Assembly: GCF_000484695.1 (NCBI RefSeq)
Contig: NZ_AXVR01000031.1
Span: 1 to 58,750, forward strand
Source of the DNA: Salinispora cortesiana
Lineage (GTDB): Bacteria; Actinomycetota; Actinomycetes; Mycobacteriales; Micromonosporaceae
Direction of reading: 5' to 3'
Length of the DNA: 58,750 nucleotides
Shown here: in pieces, positions 1 through 7,939 of the stretch
Numbering within the stretch: position 1 is the first letter of the stretch
Layout of the letters: each line of letters begins with the position of its first letter
Translations under genes and position numbers: made by a program
Notes under the pieces: model-generated
Told to the model about the DNA's origin: nothing
The model's input: only the letters and a program-made list of their open reading frames with translations
Database searches by the model: none

Positions 1-295
1 GGACCCGCGCGTCGTCCCAACTGGCACGACCGATCAGATCCTGCATGCCACCCGGGCCGTCGTCACCGGCATGCTCCGCGATCGTCCAACAGTTCTTCGT
101 CGGCAACGGCGCCAGCAGCCCGGCCAGGAAGTCCCGCACCCGCCGGCGGGGCTCAGGCCGACCGAAGCAGGACCCGACCACGTCCATCAGCTCGTCGAAC
201 AGCCCAGACCACCGCTGGACGTCTACCCTGTAGGCGGCAGCCACCGCCGCATCTTTGGTCCACACAACCACAAGACTCAGCGGTGGCTGCTCCAT
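1..295 (-). CDS. IS701-family-like transposase, N-terminal part (cut by window edge)
   Basis: DDE-type transposase, only the N-terminal 98 residues visible. The minus-strand reading starts at ATG 293-295 (a GTG two codons upstream is possible). It contains VQRWSGLFDELMDVV, then EPRRRVRDFLAGLLAPL and a segment reading WTIAEHAGDDGPGGMQDL. This order (FDEL, EPRxRxRxxLxGLL, AExAGDxxPxGMQ) is typical of IS701/IS4-like transposases of actinomycetes. The catalytic DDE residues lie outside the window. The frame is open to the edge with no stop, so the copy may be intact. Identification is by remembered family pattern. Confidence 0.8.
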   Translation of the reverse strand, partial: MEQPPLSLVVVWTKDAAVAAAYRVDVQRWSGLFDELMDVVGSCFGRPEPRRRVRDFLAGLLAPLPTKNCWTIAEHAGDDGPGGMQDLIGRASWDDARV

Positions 296-317
296 GCTCA
301 CGGACAAAACCACACAG

Positions 318-350
318 CTCCAGCAGGTCCGAACGGATCTCCTGCTGGAG
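318..350. repeat. 10-bp inverted repeat inside the IS end
   Basis: CTCCAGCAGG (318-327) and CCTGCTGGAG (341-350) are perfect inverted repeats with a 13-base loop, located between the IS tip and the transposase start. In RNA this would form a strong hairpin ahead of the transposase start codon. Such structures in IS ends can limit transcription or translation entering from outside. That role is inferred here. Confidence 0.6.
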
Positions 351-365
351 TACTAGGATGCTCAA

Positions 366-1286
366 ATGAGATGCCCGAATATGCGGAAACTTCGCGGCGG
401 AGTTTTTAGCGCATTCCTCGTGCTCACCACGCTGCTACCGGCGGCACCTGCGCTGGCAGTCGCGCCAGCTGGCACCAATCTTCAGCTCCTGTCATGGAAC
501 ATCTGCGGTTCCCAGCGGGCGACCTGGGGGTGTAGCAGCTTCGGGACCTGGGAGAACAAGCTCGCCGTGATCCAGGAGCAAATCCAGGACAAATACGTGC
601 AGGCCATGCTCCTCCAGGAGATTTGTGAGGACGATCTCGCGAGCCTTATGACCGCGCTCGGCTCGGGCTGGACCAGCAGCTTCGCTCCTTATCAGTGGGC
701 CAGCAAGGGTGTGCCGACCAACAATCGGTGCGGCGAGGACAACAGCTCACGTGCAGACCGCATCGGTACCGCCATCGTCATCAAGGCGGGCTCGTCAAAC
801 GCCGAGATCATCGCGACAACACAACCGTGGGACGGCCAGCAGCGTCCGTTCCACTGCGCGACCGCCACCTACTTCAACAACATCCGGCTCTGCAACGTTC
901 ACCTGTCTCCGCGAGGCAGCGACACCCGGGACGCCACCTGGGAATACTCCGACGACCAGCTCGGAGAGATCAAGGAAGTTGTTGACGACTACAGCAACGT
1001 GGCCTTCGGCGGCGATTTCAACCTTCTCCCGCCGGACCACGTCTACCCGATAGACGACGAGAACGACCCGGACCGTGGTTGGATCTGGGACGCCAAGGGT
1101 GGCAACCCGTATCCGAAGTATCGCGAGTGCGACCAGACGAACCAGGCGGGTGGCGGCCGCCCAACGACCATATACGGAAGTAAGATCGATTACGTGTTCA
1201 GCAGTCGGCCATGGCGCTGGTGCGCGGTCACCGCCACCGCCTTTTCCGACCACTATCCGCTCGTCTACAGCATGGAGATCGCCTAA
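366..1286 (+). CDS. secreted endonuclease/exonuclease/phosphatase-family protein
   Basis: 306 residues. An N-terminal signal peptide (KLRGG, then a hydrophobic stretch ending around PALAVA) predicts export. The rest has the DNase I-like EEP fold motifs in order: LLSWNICG, LLQEICEDD (metal-binding Glu), HLSPRG, FGGDFNLLP and the C-terminal SDHYPLV with the catalytic His. Substrate is not predictable; relatives include secreted nucleases, sphingomyelinases and phosphodiesterases. The start at 366 follows AGGA at 355-358; ATG at 381 is an alternative giving a slightly shorter signal peptide. The IS end lies only 13 bases upstream of the ATG, so the original promoter has probably been separated from the gene. 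Function at family level is likely, specific substrate unknown. Confidence 0.85.
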   Translation: MRCPNMRKLRGGVFSAFLVLTTLLPAAPALAVAPAGTNLQLLSWNICGSQRATWGCSSFGTWENKLAVIQEQIQDKYVQAMLLQEICEDDLASLMTALGSGWTSSFAPYQWASKGVPTNNRCGEDNSSRADRIGTAIVIKAGSSNAEIIATTQPWDGQQRPFHCATATYFNNIRLCNVHLSPRGSDTRDATWEYSDDQLGEIKEVVDDYSNVAFGGDFNLLPPDHVYPIDDENDPDRGWIWDAKGGNPYPKYRECDQTNQAGGGRPTTIYGSKIDYVFSSRPWRWCAVTATAFSDHYPLVYSMEIA

Positions 1287-1858
1287 CCGACGTGGGCAAC
1301 CGAGAATTCCCAAGTCCGGATGAGCCGCATTCGGCAGTCCTGGTCAACGGCCGTCAATTGCTGGCGGTCGTTCAGGTCCCGCCACCAGCGACGGATGGTG
1401 GCGCTGGTTTACCGCCTGCTGCCGGCGCGCTAACGCGAGCACATGCCGGTTAGCGGCTGACTGTCGGGCACCGGTCCACCCGCGGTCAGTGCTCGTTGAC
1501 GATCCGCCGGGCGGACAGGATCATCCGGTTGCCTCCGCGAGTGGGGCGGTTGGCTTTCCGTGGGGGTCTTTCTGGGGCGGTATCTGTTGCGGCTGCTGCA
1601 TGGCCAAATCAAATCGATCTGGATCGCGGTAGGCAACCTCGGTCGCCGTGCCGAGAAATCCGGCAGGGTTGAACTTGTCCGGCTTCGCTGCCCGGCTCGT
1701 GACTCGACGTCCAACTGTGGGGCCATGTCTCACGGTCCGCCCAAGGCGACCCGACCGCCGGGCCGTCACCTGATCTTTGCCCGCCGACGCATCGGTCGGT
1801 CAAGAGTCAGCGCTCCCACAACCAAGACGACAACTGAGACGAGGGCAACCTGCGAACG
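1287..1858. other. long non-coding stretch
   Basis: About 570 bases without a convincing gene. Base composition is less GC-rich in parts (for example 1600-1625). A minus-strand open frame at 1521-1769 (82 codons) has mixed third positions, unlike the strong G/C third-position bias of neighbouring genes, and no family I recognise. A short plus-strand frame at 1320-1434 is rich in Arg and also unrecognised. Either could be gene debris. Confidence 0.4.
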
Positions 1859-1896
1859 ACGCGAGGGCCGACCCCCGTGGGGGCCGGCCCTCGCGT
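1859..1896 (-). terminator. strong hairpin downstream of tRNA-Ser
   Basis: ACGCGAGGGCCG (1859-1870) pairs perfectly with CGGCCCTCGCGT (1885-1896), and the inner CCCCC/GGGGG pairs further, leaving a very short loop. It lies about 18 bases beyond the 3' end of the minus-strand tRNA gene and is most simply its terminator. Confidence 0.65.
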
Positions 1897-1913
1897 TCGT
1901 GCTGCCTACCGAG

Positions 1914-1998
1914 CGGAGGATACGAGATTCGAACTCGTGAGGGTGTAAACCCAACACGCTTTCCAAGCGTGCGCCCTAGGCCTCTAGGCGAATCCTCC
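1914..1998 (-). tRNA. tRNA-Ser (anticodon GGA)
   Basis: Minus-strand reading gives a complete class II tRNA of about 85 bases. The acceptor stem GGAGGAT pairs with ATCCTCC, the anticodon arm reads ACGCTTGGAAAGCGT with anticodon GGA, there is a long serine-type variable arm, and the T arm contains GTTCGAATC. CCA is not encoded. Serine tRNA genes are common integration targets of actinomycete elements, but no integrase or repeated 3' end was seen beside it. Confidence 0.93.
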
Positions 1999-2073
1999 GC
2001 CGAACAGGATACAGGTCCCGCCGGGGGCGCCCGCCCCACCACCCCCCGATGATCGACACTCGGTCGGGTAAGC

Positions 2074-2168
2074 TGTCTGCACCCCCCGTGCGGCGTGCAT
2101 CTCGTGAACCTCCCCAGGGCCGGAAGGCAGCAAGGATAAGCGGGCTCTGGCGGGTGCACGGGGGGCCT
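2074..2168 (+). ncRNA. ffs: signal recognition particle RNA, small bacterial type
   Basis: The conserved SRP domain IV core is visible: GTGAACCTCCCCAGG, then GGCCGGAAGGCAGCA with the GGAA tetraloop, then GGATAAGCGGGCTCTGG. The outer helix is formed by GCACCCCCCGTGC near 2079 and GCACGGGGGGC near 2156. This RNA works with Ffh in co-translational membrane targeting. The position directly upstream of dnaX is the usual one in actinobacteria. Ends are estimated from the outer helix. Confidence 0.92.
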
Positions 2169-2171
2169 TTC

Positions 2172-2189
2172 GGTGCCGCCGTCGGCACC
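2172..2189 (+). terminator. hairpin after the SRP RNA
   Basis: GGTGCCG (2172-2178) and CGGCACC (2183-2189) form a 7-bp stem with a 4-base loop directly after the SRP RNA and a CCTTTC run. It is a likely processing or termination signal. Confidence 0.5.
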
Positions 2190-2335
2190 TGCCGCTGAGC
2201 TGCCTTGTCAGCAAGGGCTCCTTCTGTTAACGCGGGCGTCAATCCGGCTCCTTCCTTGCCCCGGAGTCAGCGGGGCGGGTGGTCACCCGGGCCGGACCGG
2301 CGCAGAATGGCTCGGTCGAGAGGAGGCGGGACGCT

Positions 2336-4825
2336 GTGGCGCTGGCGCTCTACCGCAAGTACCGGCCACGTACCTTCGCCGAGGTTATCGGGCAGGAGCA
2401 TGTCACCGAGCCGTTGTCGCAGGCGCTGCGCGGCGGGCGGCTCAATCACGCGTACCTCTTCTCCGGGCCGCGTGGCTGTGGCAAGACCTCCAGTGCCCGC
2501 ATCCTGGCCCGGTCGCTCAACTGCGAGCACGGCCCGACCCCGGAGCCCTGTGGGACCTGTGCCTCCTGCCGGGCGTTGGCTACCGATGGTGCCGGTTCGA
2601 TCGATGTCATCGAGATTGACGCGGCCAGTCACGGCGGCGTTGACGACGCGCGGGAGCTGCGCGAGAAGGCGTTCTTCGCGCCCGCGCAGAGCCGCTTCAA
2701 GATTTACGTCATCGACGAGGCGCACATGGTCTCGTCGGCCGGCTTCAACGCCCTACTCAAGCTGGTTGAGGAGCCCCCGGAGTACGTCAAGTTCATCTTC
2801 GCCACCACCGAGCCGGAGAAGGTTCTCGGCACGATCAAGTCGCGGACCCACCACTACCCGTTCCGGCTGATCCCGCCGAAGGTGCTCCGGCCCTACCTGG
2901 AACAGCTCTGCCAGGCCGAGGGCGTCCAGGTCGAGCCGGCGGTCTTCCCCCTCGTGGTGCGGGCCGGTGGCGGCAGCGCCCGGGACAGTCTCTCGGTGCT
3001 CGACCAGCTCATCGCCGGGGCAGGTCCGGAGGGCGTCGCCTACGCCCGGGCCGCCGCGCTGCTCGGTGTCACCGACTCGGCGCTGATCGACGAGATGTGC
3101 GACGCGCTCGCCGCGGGGGACGGTGCGGCGGCGTACGCCACCGTTGACCGGATCGTCGGTGCCGGTCACGACCCACGTCGGTTCGCCGCCGACCTGCTGG
3201 AGCGCCTGCGTGACCTGATCATCCTCCAGCGGGTGCCGGACGCTGCGTCGAAGGGTTTGGTGGACGGCCCGGATGACCAGATCGAGCGGATGACCGCCCA
3301 GGCGCAGCGGCTTGGGCCGGGCACCCTGTCCCGGTGTGCCGACATCGTGCACGACGGCCTGGTCGAGATGCGGGGTGCCACCGCGCCCCGGCTGCTGCTG
3401 GAGCTGATCTGCGCCCGGCTGTTGTTGCCCGGTGTCGACGACTCGACCGTTGGCCTCCTGCAACGCCTCGAAACTCTGGAGCGTCGGCTCACGCTCGCCG
3501 GTGCCGGTGCCGGTGCCGGTGCCGGTGCCGGTGCCGGTGCCGGTGCCCCGCCGGCTGCCCCCGCGCTGGGTGCTGGTTCGGCCCCCGCGCCGGCTGCTGC
3601 CCCTGCTTCGCCGGCTGCCGGCTCGTCTCCCGCGCCGGCTGCCCCTGCCCCGGCAGTTGGTACGCATTCCGCGCCGGCAGCCGACTCCCCGCCTCGCCCG
3701 GCGGCTACCGCGACGTCCGCGAGCACGGAGGGCCCGGCTGTTCCGGCCGCGTCCGACGATGCTCGCCGTGCCTCCCCCCGGCCAGCGGTCATGCCCGACC
3801 CGGCCACCCCCGAGCCGCCCCGGCCGGGTACGACCGGTCCGGGCCCACTCGACGCGGCCGCGGTACGTCGGCGCTGGTCGGAGGTGGTCAGCCTGGTGGG
3901 TCGTAAGAGCAAGAAGGCTGCTGCCTGGGCGCGGGAGGCGACGGTCCACGAGGTAGACGGTCAGACCCTTGTGTTGGCCTTCCGCTATCCGTTTCACGCC
4001 CAGGCCCTCGCCAATGAACCGGACCTGCTCATCGAGTCTCTCCACGAGGAACTGGGCGAGCGTTGGCAGATCAGGTGTGAGGTGGCCGGTGAGCGGGTCG
4101 GCGGACCCGCTGCCGGGCCCCGCGCCAGCAGCCCGGCTCGGCCCGCGGCCGCGCCAGCGCGGCCGGAGCCGGTGGCGGCTCCAGCTGCACCGACCCGCTC
4201 GTCGGCCGGCAGCGGAGCGGCTGATGGTGCGGCCCGGCGCTCCGCTGGGTCCGCCGAGGAGCAGGAGTGGCCGGAGCCAGCGCGCCCCGGTGGGGCTGCT
4301 GCCCCGCCCGAGCCGGCGGGTGGAGCAGCCGAGGAGTGGCCCGCTACGGCCCGTCCGGGTGTGCCGGGGGTGGCCGCCACGGTTCCGTCAGCAGCGGGGC
4401 CGGCGGGCTCAGCAGCGGTGCCAGGGGTCTCGACCGCTGGTGGTGGCCGGGCCTCCGGCGCGGTGCCTGCCGCTTCGGCCGCATCCCGGCCGTCCTCGCC
4501 GGGCGGTGCCCCGGCGAGTAGTGCGATCGCCGCTGCCCGGGCTGCGGCTGCCGGTGGGGGGCGGGCACAGCGCTCCGCCGCCTCGCCGCGGCGGATGGCG
4601 GGGCCGGATTGGGCTGGCGAGCCGCCGTACGATCCGGACTACGACGGGGCGCCGCGGGGTGGCGCGGCTTCCGCGGTGGTGCATGAGGGGTTCGATCCGG
4701 GGGATGAGCCGCTGGACGAGGTGATTGATGAGCGGACCGCCCGTCAGTCCAGTGAGGAGCAGGCGGTGCGACTGCTCCGCGAGGCGTTCGGCGCGGAGCG
4801 GATCGACGAGGTCGAGTCCCGTTAG
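2336..4825 (+). CDS. dnaX: DNA polymerase III gamma/tau subunit
   Basis: 829 residues from GTG 2336, chosen because AGGAGG lies at 2321-2326 and the protein then begins VALALYRKYRPRTFAEVIGQ as in relatives; an in-frame extension to 2279 is unlikely. It is the clamp-loader ATPase. Walker A GPRGCGKTSS is near residue 44, a zinc-binding Cys cluster begins near residue 62 (CEHGPTPEPCGTCASC), and Walker B VIDEAHM is near 124. Two long Ala/Pro/Gly-rich linkers (about 385-500 and 585-775) flank a conserved domain near residues 505-580. The first linker begins with eight perfect GCCGGT repeats. No A-rich slippery heptamer like that of E. coli was seen, so only the full-length product is expected. Confidence 0.96.
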   Translation: MALALYRKYRPRTFAEVIGQEHVTEPLSQALRGGRLNHAYLFSGPRGCGKTSSARILARSLNCEHGPTPEPCGTCASCRALATDGAGSIDVIEIDAASHGGVDDARELREKAFFAPAQSRFKIYVIDEAHMVSSAGFNALLKLVEEPPEYVKFIFATTEPEKVLGTIKSRTHHYPFRLIPPKVLRPYLEQLCQAEGVQVEPAVFPLVVRAGGGSARDSLSVLDQLIAGAGPEGVAYARAAALLGVTDSALIDEMCDALAAGDGAAAYATVDRIVGAGHDPRRFAADLLERLRDLIILQRVPDAASKGLVDGPDDQIERMTAQAQRLGPGTLSRCADIVHDGLVEMRGATAPRLLLELICARLLLPGVDDSTVGLLQRLETLERRLTLAGAGAGAGAGAGAGAGAPPAAPALGAGSAPAPAAAPASPAAGSSPAPAAPAPAVGTHSAPAADSPPRPAATATSASTEGPAVPAASDDARRASPRPAVMPDPATPEPPRPGTTGPGPLDAAAVRRRWSEVVSLVGRKSKKAAAWAREATVHEVDGQTLVLAFRYPFHAQALANEPDLLIESLHEELGERWQIRCEVAGERVGGPAAGPRASSPARPAAAPARPEPVAAPAAPTRSSAGSGAADGAARRSAGSAEEQEWPEPARPGGAAAPPEPAGGAAEEWPATARPGVPGVAATVPSAAGPAGSAAVPGVSTAGGGRASGAVPAASAASRPSSPGGAPASSAIAAARAAAAGGGRAQRSAASPRRMAGPDWAGEPPYDPDYDGAPRGGAASAVVHEGFDPGDEPLDEVIDERTARQSSEEQAVRLLREAFGAERIDEVESR
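3497..3544 (+). repeat. GCCGGT x8 microsatellite in dnaX
   Basis: Eight perfect copies of the hexamer GCCGGT encode an alternating Gly-Ala run at the start of the first linker. Unit-length changes keep the reading frame. Confidence 0.9.
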
Positions 4826-4844
4826 GTCGGCGGTGCTGCCGACG

Positions 4845-4922
4845 GAGCAGCACCAACAGGCAACACCAGTGAGCAGCACCAGTAGGCAACACAACTGAGC
4901 AGTAGCAGAGTTAGCAACAAGT
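4845..4922 (+). repeat. three imperfect 26-bp tandem repeats between dnaX and ybaB
   Basis: Units at 4845-4870, 4871-4896 and 4897-4922 each start GAGCAG. The first two share GAGCAGCACC and GGCAACAC; the third is diverged. Composition (CA/AG rich) is unlike the surrounding coding DNA. Function unknown; the repeats fill most of the gap before the ybaB ribosome-binding site. Confidence 0.7.
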
Positions 4923-4943
4923 CGAGTGAGTAAGGAGCCGTTC

Positions 4944-5276
4944 GTGCGCCCAGGTGGACAGCCGAACATGCAGCAGATGCTGAAGCAGGCGCAGAAGATG
5001 CAGCAGCAGATCGCCCAGGCGCAGGCCGAGCTGGCTGAGGCGGAGCTGACCGGTGACGCGGGTGGTGGTCTGGTCACCGCGACCGTCGCCGGCACCGGCG
5101 AGCTCAAGTCGGTCACGATCGACCCGAAGGCGGTCGACCCGGAGGATGTCGAGACCCTGGAGGACCTGGTGGTCGCGGCCGTGCGTAACGCCGCCGAGGC
5201 GGCTCGGGAGCTGACCGATCAGAAGATGGGGCCGGTGGCCGGCGGCATGGGCGGCCTCGGCCTGCCCGGTTTCTGA
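4944..5276 (+). CDS. ybaB: YbaB/EbfC family nucleoid-associated protein
   Basis: 110 residues from GTG 4944, preferred over GTG 4926 because AAGGAG at 4932-4937 sits 6 bases ahead. The protein is a small DNA-binding dimer. Its N-terminal helix is rich in Gln/Met ([19 protein letters not shown]), followed by the conserved core [20 protein letters not shown] and a helical tail ending GLGLPGF. It lies between dnaX and recR, the standard order, and the three are probably co-transcribed. Confidence 0.94.
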   Translation: MRPGGQPNMQQMLKQAQKMQQQIAQAQAELAEAELTGDAGGGLVTATVAGTGELKSVTIDPKAVDPEDVETLEDLVVAAVRNAAEAARELTDQKMGPVAGGMGGLGLPGF

Positions 5277-5283
5277 GCCGACG

Positions 5284-5877
5284 ATGTACGAGGGCGCAAT
5301 CCAGGACCTGATTGACGAGCTGGGCCGGCTGCCGGGCGTTGGCCCGAAGAGCGCCCAGCGGATCGCCTTTCACGTCCTGTCCGCGGATCCGGCCGACATC
5401 AACCGGCTGGCCGGCGCGTTGCGCAAGGTCAAGGAGCTGGTGCGCTTCTGCACCAGCTGCTACAACGTGGCCGAGTCCGAGCAGTGCCGGATCTGTCGCG
5501 ACCCACGCCGTACCGATGAGGTGCTTTGCGTGGTGGAAGAGCCGAAGGACGTGGTGGCGATCGAGCGGACCGGTGAGTTCCGCGGCCGTTACCACGTCCT
5601 CGGTGGCGCGATCAACCCGCTGGAGGGGGTCGGGCCGGACAATCTGCGCGTCCGAGAGTTACTGACCCGGCTGGGCGGTGGCGCGGTGCGGGAGCTGATC
5701 CTGGCCACCGACCCGAATACTGAGGGCGAGGCGACCGCCACCTACCTGGCGCTGATGGTGAAGCCGATGGGCATCGCCGTGACTCGGCTGGCCAGTGGCC
5801 TGCCGGTCGGCGGTGACCTGGAGTACGCCGACGAGATCACTCTCGGTCGGGCTTTCGAGGGGCGCCGGACGGTCTGA
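5284..5877 (+). CDS. recR: recombination protein RecR
   Basis: 197 residues. RecR acts with RecF/RecO in loading RecA at single-strand gaps. The N-terminal helix-hairpin-helix is visible ([20 protein letters not shown]), then a Cys4 zinc motif ([16 protein letters not shown]), then a Toprim domain ([27 protein letters not shown]). Normal length. The ATG lies 7 bases after the ybaB stop, so translation is probably coupled. Confidence 0.96.
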   Translation: MYEGAIQDLIDELGRLPGVGPKSAQRIAFHVLSADPADINRLAGALRKVKELVRFCTSCYNVAESEQCRICRDPRRTDEVLCVVEEPKDVVAIERTGEFRGRYHVLGGAINPLEGVGPDNLRVRELLTRLGGGAVRELILATDPNTEGEATATYLALMVKPMGIAVTRLASGLPVGGDLEYADEITLGRAFEGRRTV

Positions 5878-6202
5878 GCCCCGCCTGGCACCCGGGTCAG
5901 CGGCCTGGGCCCCGTCTGGCGCCCGTCCGGGCCTGCTGGCCCCGTCAACCGGGTCGTATTGATCTAACACCCGGGGCCCTTCAGAGCTGGATGACGTAAC
6001 AGTTTCGCATCACGGTCGCCGATCATTCGACAAGATTGTCTCTTTTCCTTCGATCCTTCGGTCTGGGCGGGGAAAAGCCATGATCCGACATCGACTGTCC
6101 ACCTGGCAGCTTCCGCACCGTTGGCCGGACGGCTATGGTTCCCGCCATCGGTGACCCCGGTCACCGCGTTGTCCGTATCCACAAGGACGAGGTGAAGCAC
6201 CC
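5878..6202. other. recR-transporter intergenic region
   Basis: 325 bases with no gene seen. The right half carries the likely promoter and operator of the peptide-transport operon, annotated separately. The left half is GC-rich with repeated GCCTG/GGCCCCGT words and no clear terminator. Confidence 0.5.
6111..6165 (+). promoter_or_regulatory. candidate promoter and operator of the peptide-transport operon
   Basis: TTCCGC (6111-6116) and TATGGT (6134-6139) are separated by 17 bases, acceptable as a housekeeping promoter in high-GC bacteria. Immediately downstream, GGTGACC (6150-6156) and GGTCACC (6159-6165) form a perfect 7-bp palindrome with a 2-base spacer, placed as expected for a repressor site. 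The regulator is unknown. Confidence 0.4.
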
Positions 6203-7864
6203 ATGCGTGCATCCAGGCCGAAGGCTGCTGTCGCGGCCGTCGCGGTCGCGGCCCTCGCGGTAGCCGGCTGCGCCGAGAGCGACCGCGAGGATTCCGGCGG
6301 TAGCAACAACGACACCCTTGTCTTCGGCGTCGCCAGTGACCCGAAGGTGCTCGACCCGAGCTTTGCCAGCGACGGCGAGTCGCTGCGCGTGGCCCGCCAG
6401 GTCTTTGAGACCCTGGTCCGCCCCGAGGAGGGCGGCACCAAGGTGAGCCCAGGCCTAGCTGAGTCCTGGACTCCGGATGAGGCGGGCACCACCTGGACCT
6501 TCAAGCTCCGCTCCGGCGTGAAGTTCCACGACGGCACCGACTTCAACGCCGAGGCCGTCTGCGTCAACTTCAACCGCTGGTACAACGCCACGGGCCTCAT
6601 GCAGAGCCCGGACGTGACCGCCTACTGGCAGGACGTGATGGGCGGCTTCGCCCAGAACGAGGACGAAGGGCTCTCGGAGAGCCTCTTCAAGTCCTGCAGC
6701 GCAAAGGACGCGACCACGGTCGACCTGACCTTCACCCGGGTGTCCAGCAAGGTTCCGGCCGCCCTGATGCTGCCGTCGTTCTCCATCCACAGCCCGACGG
6801 CGCTGGAGCAGTACGACGCGAGCAACGTCGGCGGCACCGCGACGGACGTTCAGTACCCCGAGTACGCGACCGCGCACCCGACCGGCACCGGGCCCTTCAA
6901 GTTCAAGTCCTGGGACATCGCCAACAAGTCGCTCACCATCGAGCGCAACGACGACTACTGGGGCGAGAAGGCCAAGCTAAAGACCCTCATCTTCAAGACC
7001 ATCTCGGATGAGAACGCGCGCAAGCAGGCGCTGAGCTCCGGCGACGTCGACGGCTACGACCTGGTCGGGCCGGCTGATGTCGAGCCGCTGAAGAGCGAGG
7101 GCTTCAATGTCCTGACCCGGCCGGCGTTCAACATCCTCTACCTGGGCATGAACCAGCAGGGGAACCCGAAGCTGGCCGACATCAAGGTCCGGCAGGCGAT
7201 CGCCCACGCGATCAACCGGCAGGCCCTGGTCGACTCGAAGCTGCCCCCGGGTGCGAAGGTCGCGACGAACTTCTTCCCGGACACGGTCGAGGGTTGGAAC
7301 GGCGACGTCACCACCTACGACTACGACGTCGACAAGGCCAAGCAACTGCTGGCCGAGGCTGGTGCGGCGGACCTGAAGCTGCGGTTCCACTACCCGACGG
7401 AGGTCACCCGTCCGTACATGCCGAACCCGAAGGATCTCTTCGAGCTGGTCTCGGCGGACCTCCAGGCGGCTGGTATCACGGTCGAGCCGATCCCGTTGAA
7501 GTGGAGCCCGGACTACCTCAACGCCACCACCTCCGGTAGCGAGCACGACCTGCACTTCCTCGGCTGGACCGGCGACTACGGCGACGCCTACAACTTCATC
7601 GGCACCTTCTTCGACCGGCAGAAGGACGAGTGGGGCTTCGACAACCCGGCCCTCTTCAAGCAGTTCCAGGACGCCGACTCCACCGCCGACATGGCGGAAC
7701 GGGTGGAGAAGTACAAGGGTCTGAACAAGACCATCATGGACTTCCTGCCCGGCGTGCCGATCTCGCACTCACCGCCGGCGATCGTGTTCGGCAAGGACGT
7801 GACCGGCATCAAGGCCAGCCCGCTCACCGACGAGCGGTTCTCCAACGCTGAGTTCAAGTCCTGA
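6203..7864 (+). CDS. ABC transporter substrate-binding lipoprotein (peptide/opine family 5)
   Basis: 553 residues. A lipoprotein signal peptide ends at the lipobox AVAGC near residue 22. The mature part has SBP_bac_5 features: LVFGVASDPKVLDPSF, FETLVRPEEGGTKVSPGLAE, the family stretch TWTFKLRSGVKFHDG, and HPTGTGPFKF. It should bind oligopeptides or a related solute outside the membrane and deliver it to the two permeases encoded next. It is first in a five-gene operon and is followed by a hairpin that could give it higher expression than the membrane components. The ligand cannot be told from sequence. Confidence 0.93.
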   Translation: MRASRPKAAVAAVAVAALAVAGCAESDREDSGGSNNDTLVFGVASDPKVLDPSFASDGESLRVARQVFETLVRPEEGGTKVSPGLAESWTPDEAGTTWTFKLRSGVKFHDGTDFNAEAVCVNFNRWYNATGLMQSPDVTAYWQDVMGGFAQNEDEGLSESLFKSCSAKDATTVDLTFTRVSSKVPAALMLPSFSIHSPTALEQYDASNVGGTATDVQYPEYATAHPTGTGPFKFKSWDIANKSLTIERNDDYWGEKAKLKTLIFKTISDENARKQALSSGDVDGYDLVGPADVEPLKSEGFNVLTRPAFNILYLGMNQQGNPKLADIKVRQAIAHAINRQALVDSKLPPGAKVATNFFPDTVEGWNGDVTTYDYDVDKAKQLLAEAGAADLKLRFHYPTEVTRPYMPNPKDLFELVSADLQAAGITVEPIPLKWSPDYLNATTSGSEHDLHFLGWTGDYGDAYNFIGTFFDRQKDEWGFDNPALFKQFQDADSTADMAERVEKYKGLNKTIMDFLPGVPISHSPPAIVFGKDVTGIKASPLTDERFSNAEFKS

Positions 7865-7880
7865 TCTAACGCAAGAAACC

Positions 7881-7911
7881 GGGCGGGCGCTGTGCTGCAC
7901 AGCGCCCGCCC
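7881..7911 (+). terminator. intra-operon attenuating hairpin
   Basis: GGGCGGGCGCTGTG (7881-7894) pairs perfectly with CACAGCGCCCGCCC (7898-7911) across a 3-base loop. It lies between the binding-protein and permease genes and lacks a T-run. It could stabilise the upstream mRNA or partly terminate transcription, so that binding protein is made in excess. Confidence 0.7.
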
Positions 7912-7939
7912 GCGCCCCTCCGCACCCTTCTGAGGCATC

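Larger units (their letters stand above)
1..352 (-). mobile_element. IS701-family-like insertion sequence, partial (outer 5' end)
   Basis: This is the end of an insertion sequence that continues beyond base 1. It contains the first 98 codons of a minus-strand transposase and the terminal inverted repeat on the transposase-start side. Read on the minus strand from 352, the end is TACTCCAGCAGGAGATCC. The other IS end in the window, at 58451, starts TACTCCAGCCGGGGATTG, agreeing at about 14 of the first 16 bases. The bases just outside (353-356) are CTAG, which fits the YTAR target preference known for the IS701 family. The boundary is inferred from these matches. The other end of this copy is not visible. 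Confidence 0.8.

Noticed and set aside
1521..1769. 82-codon minus-strand frame as a gene
   Set aside because: Mixed third-position bases and no recognisable family or ribosome-binding site; kept only as possible debris.
1914..1998. tRNA-Ser as attachment site of an integrated element
   Set aside because: No integrase beside it and no second copy of the tRNA 3' end noticed in the window.
2336..4825. Programmed frameshift in dnaX as in E. coli
   Set aside because: No A-AAA-AAG-like slippery site was found; the linker is GC-rich.
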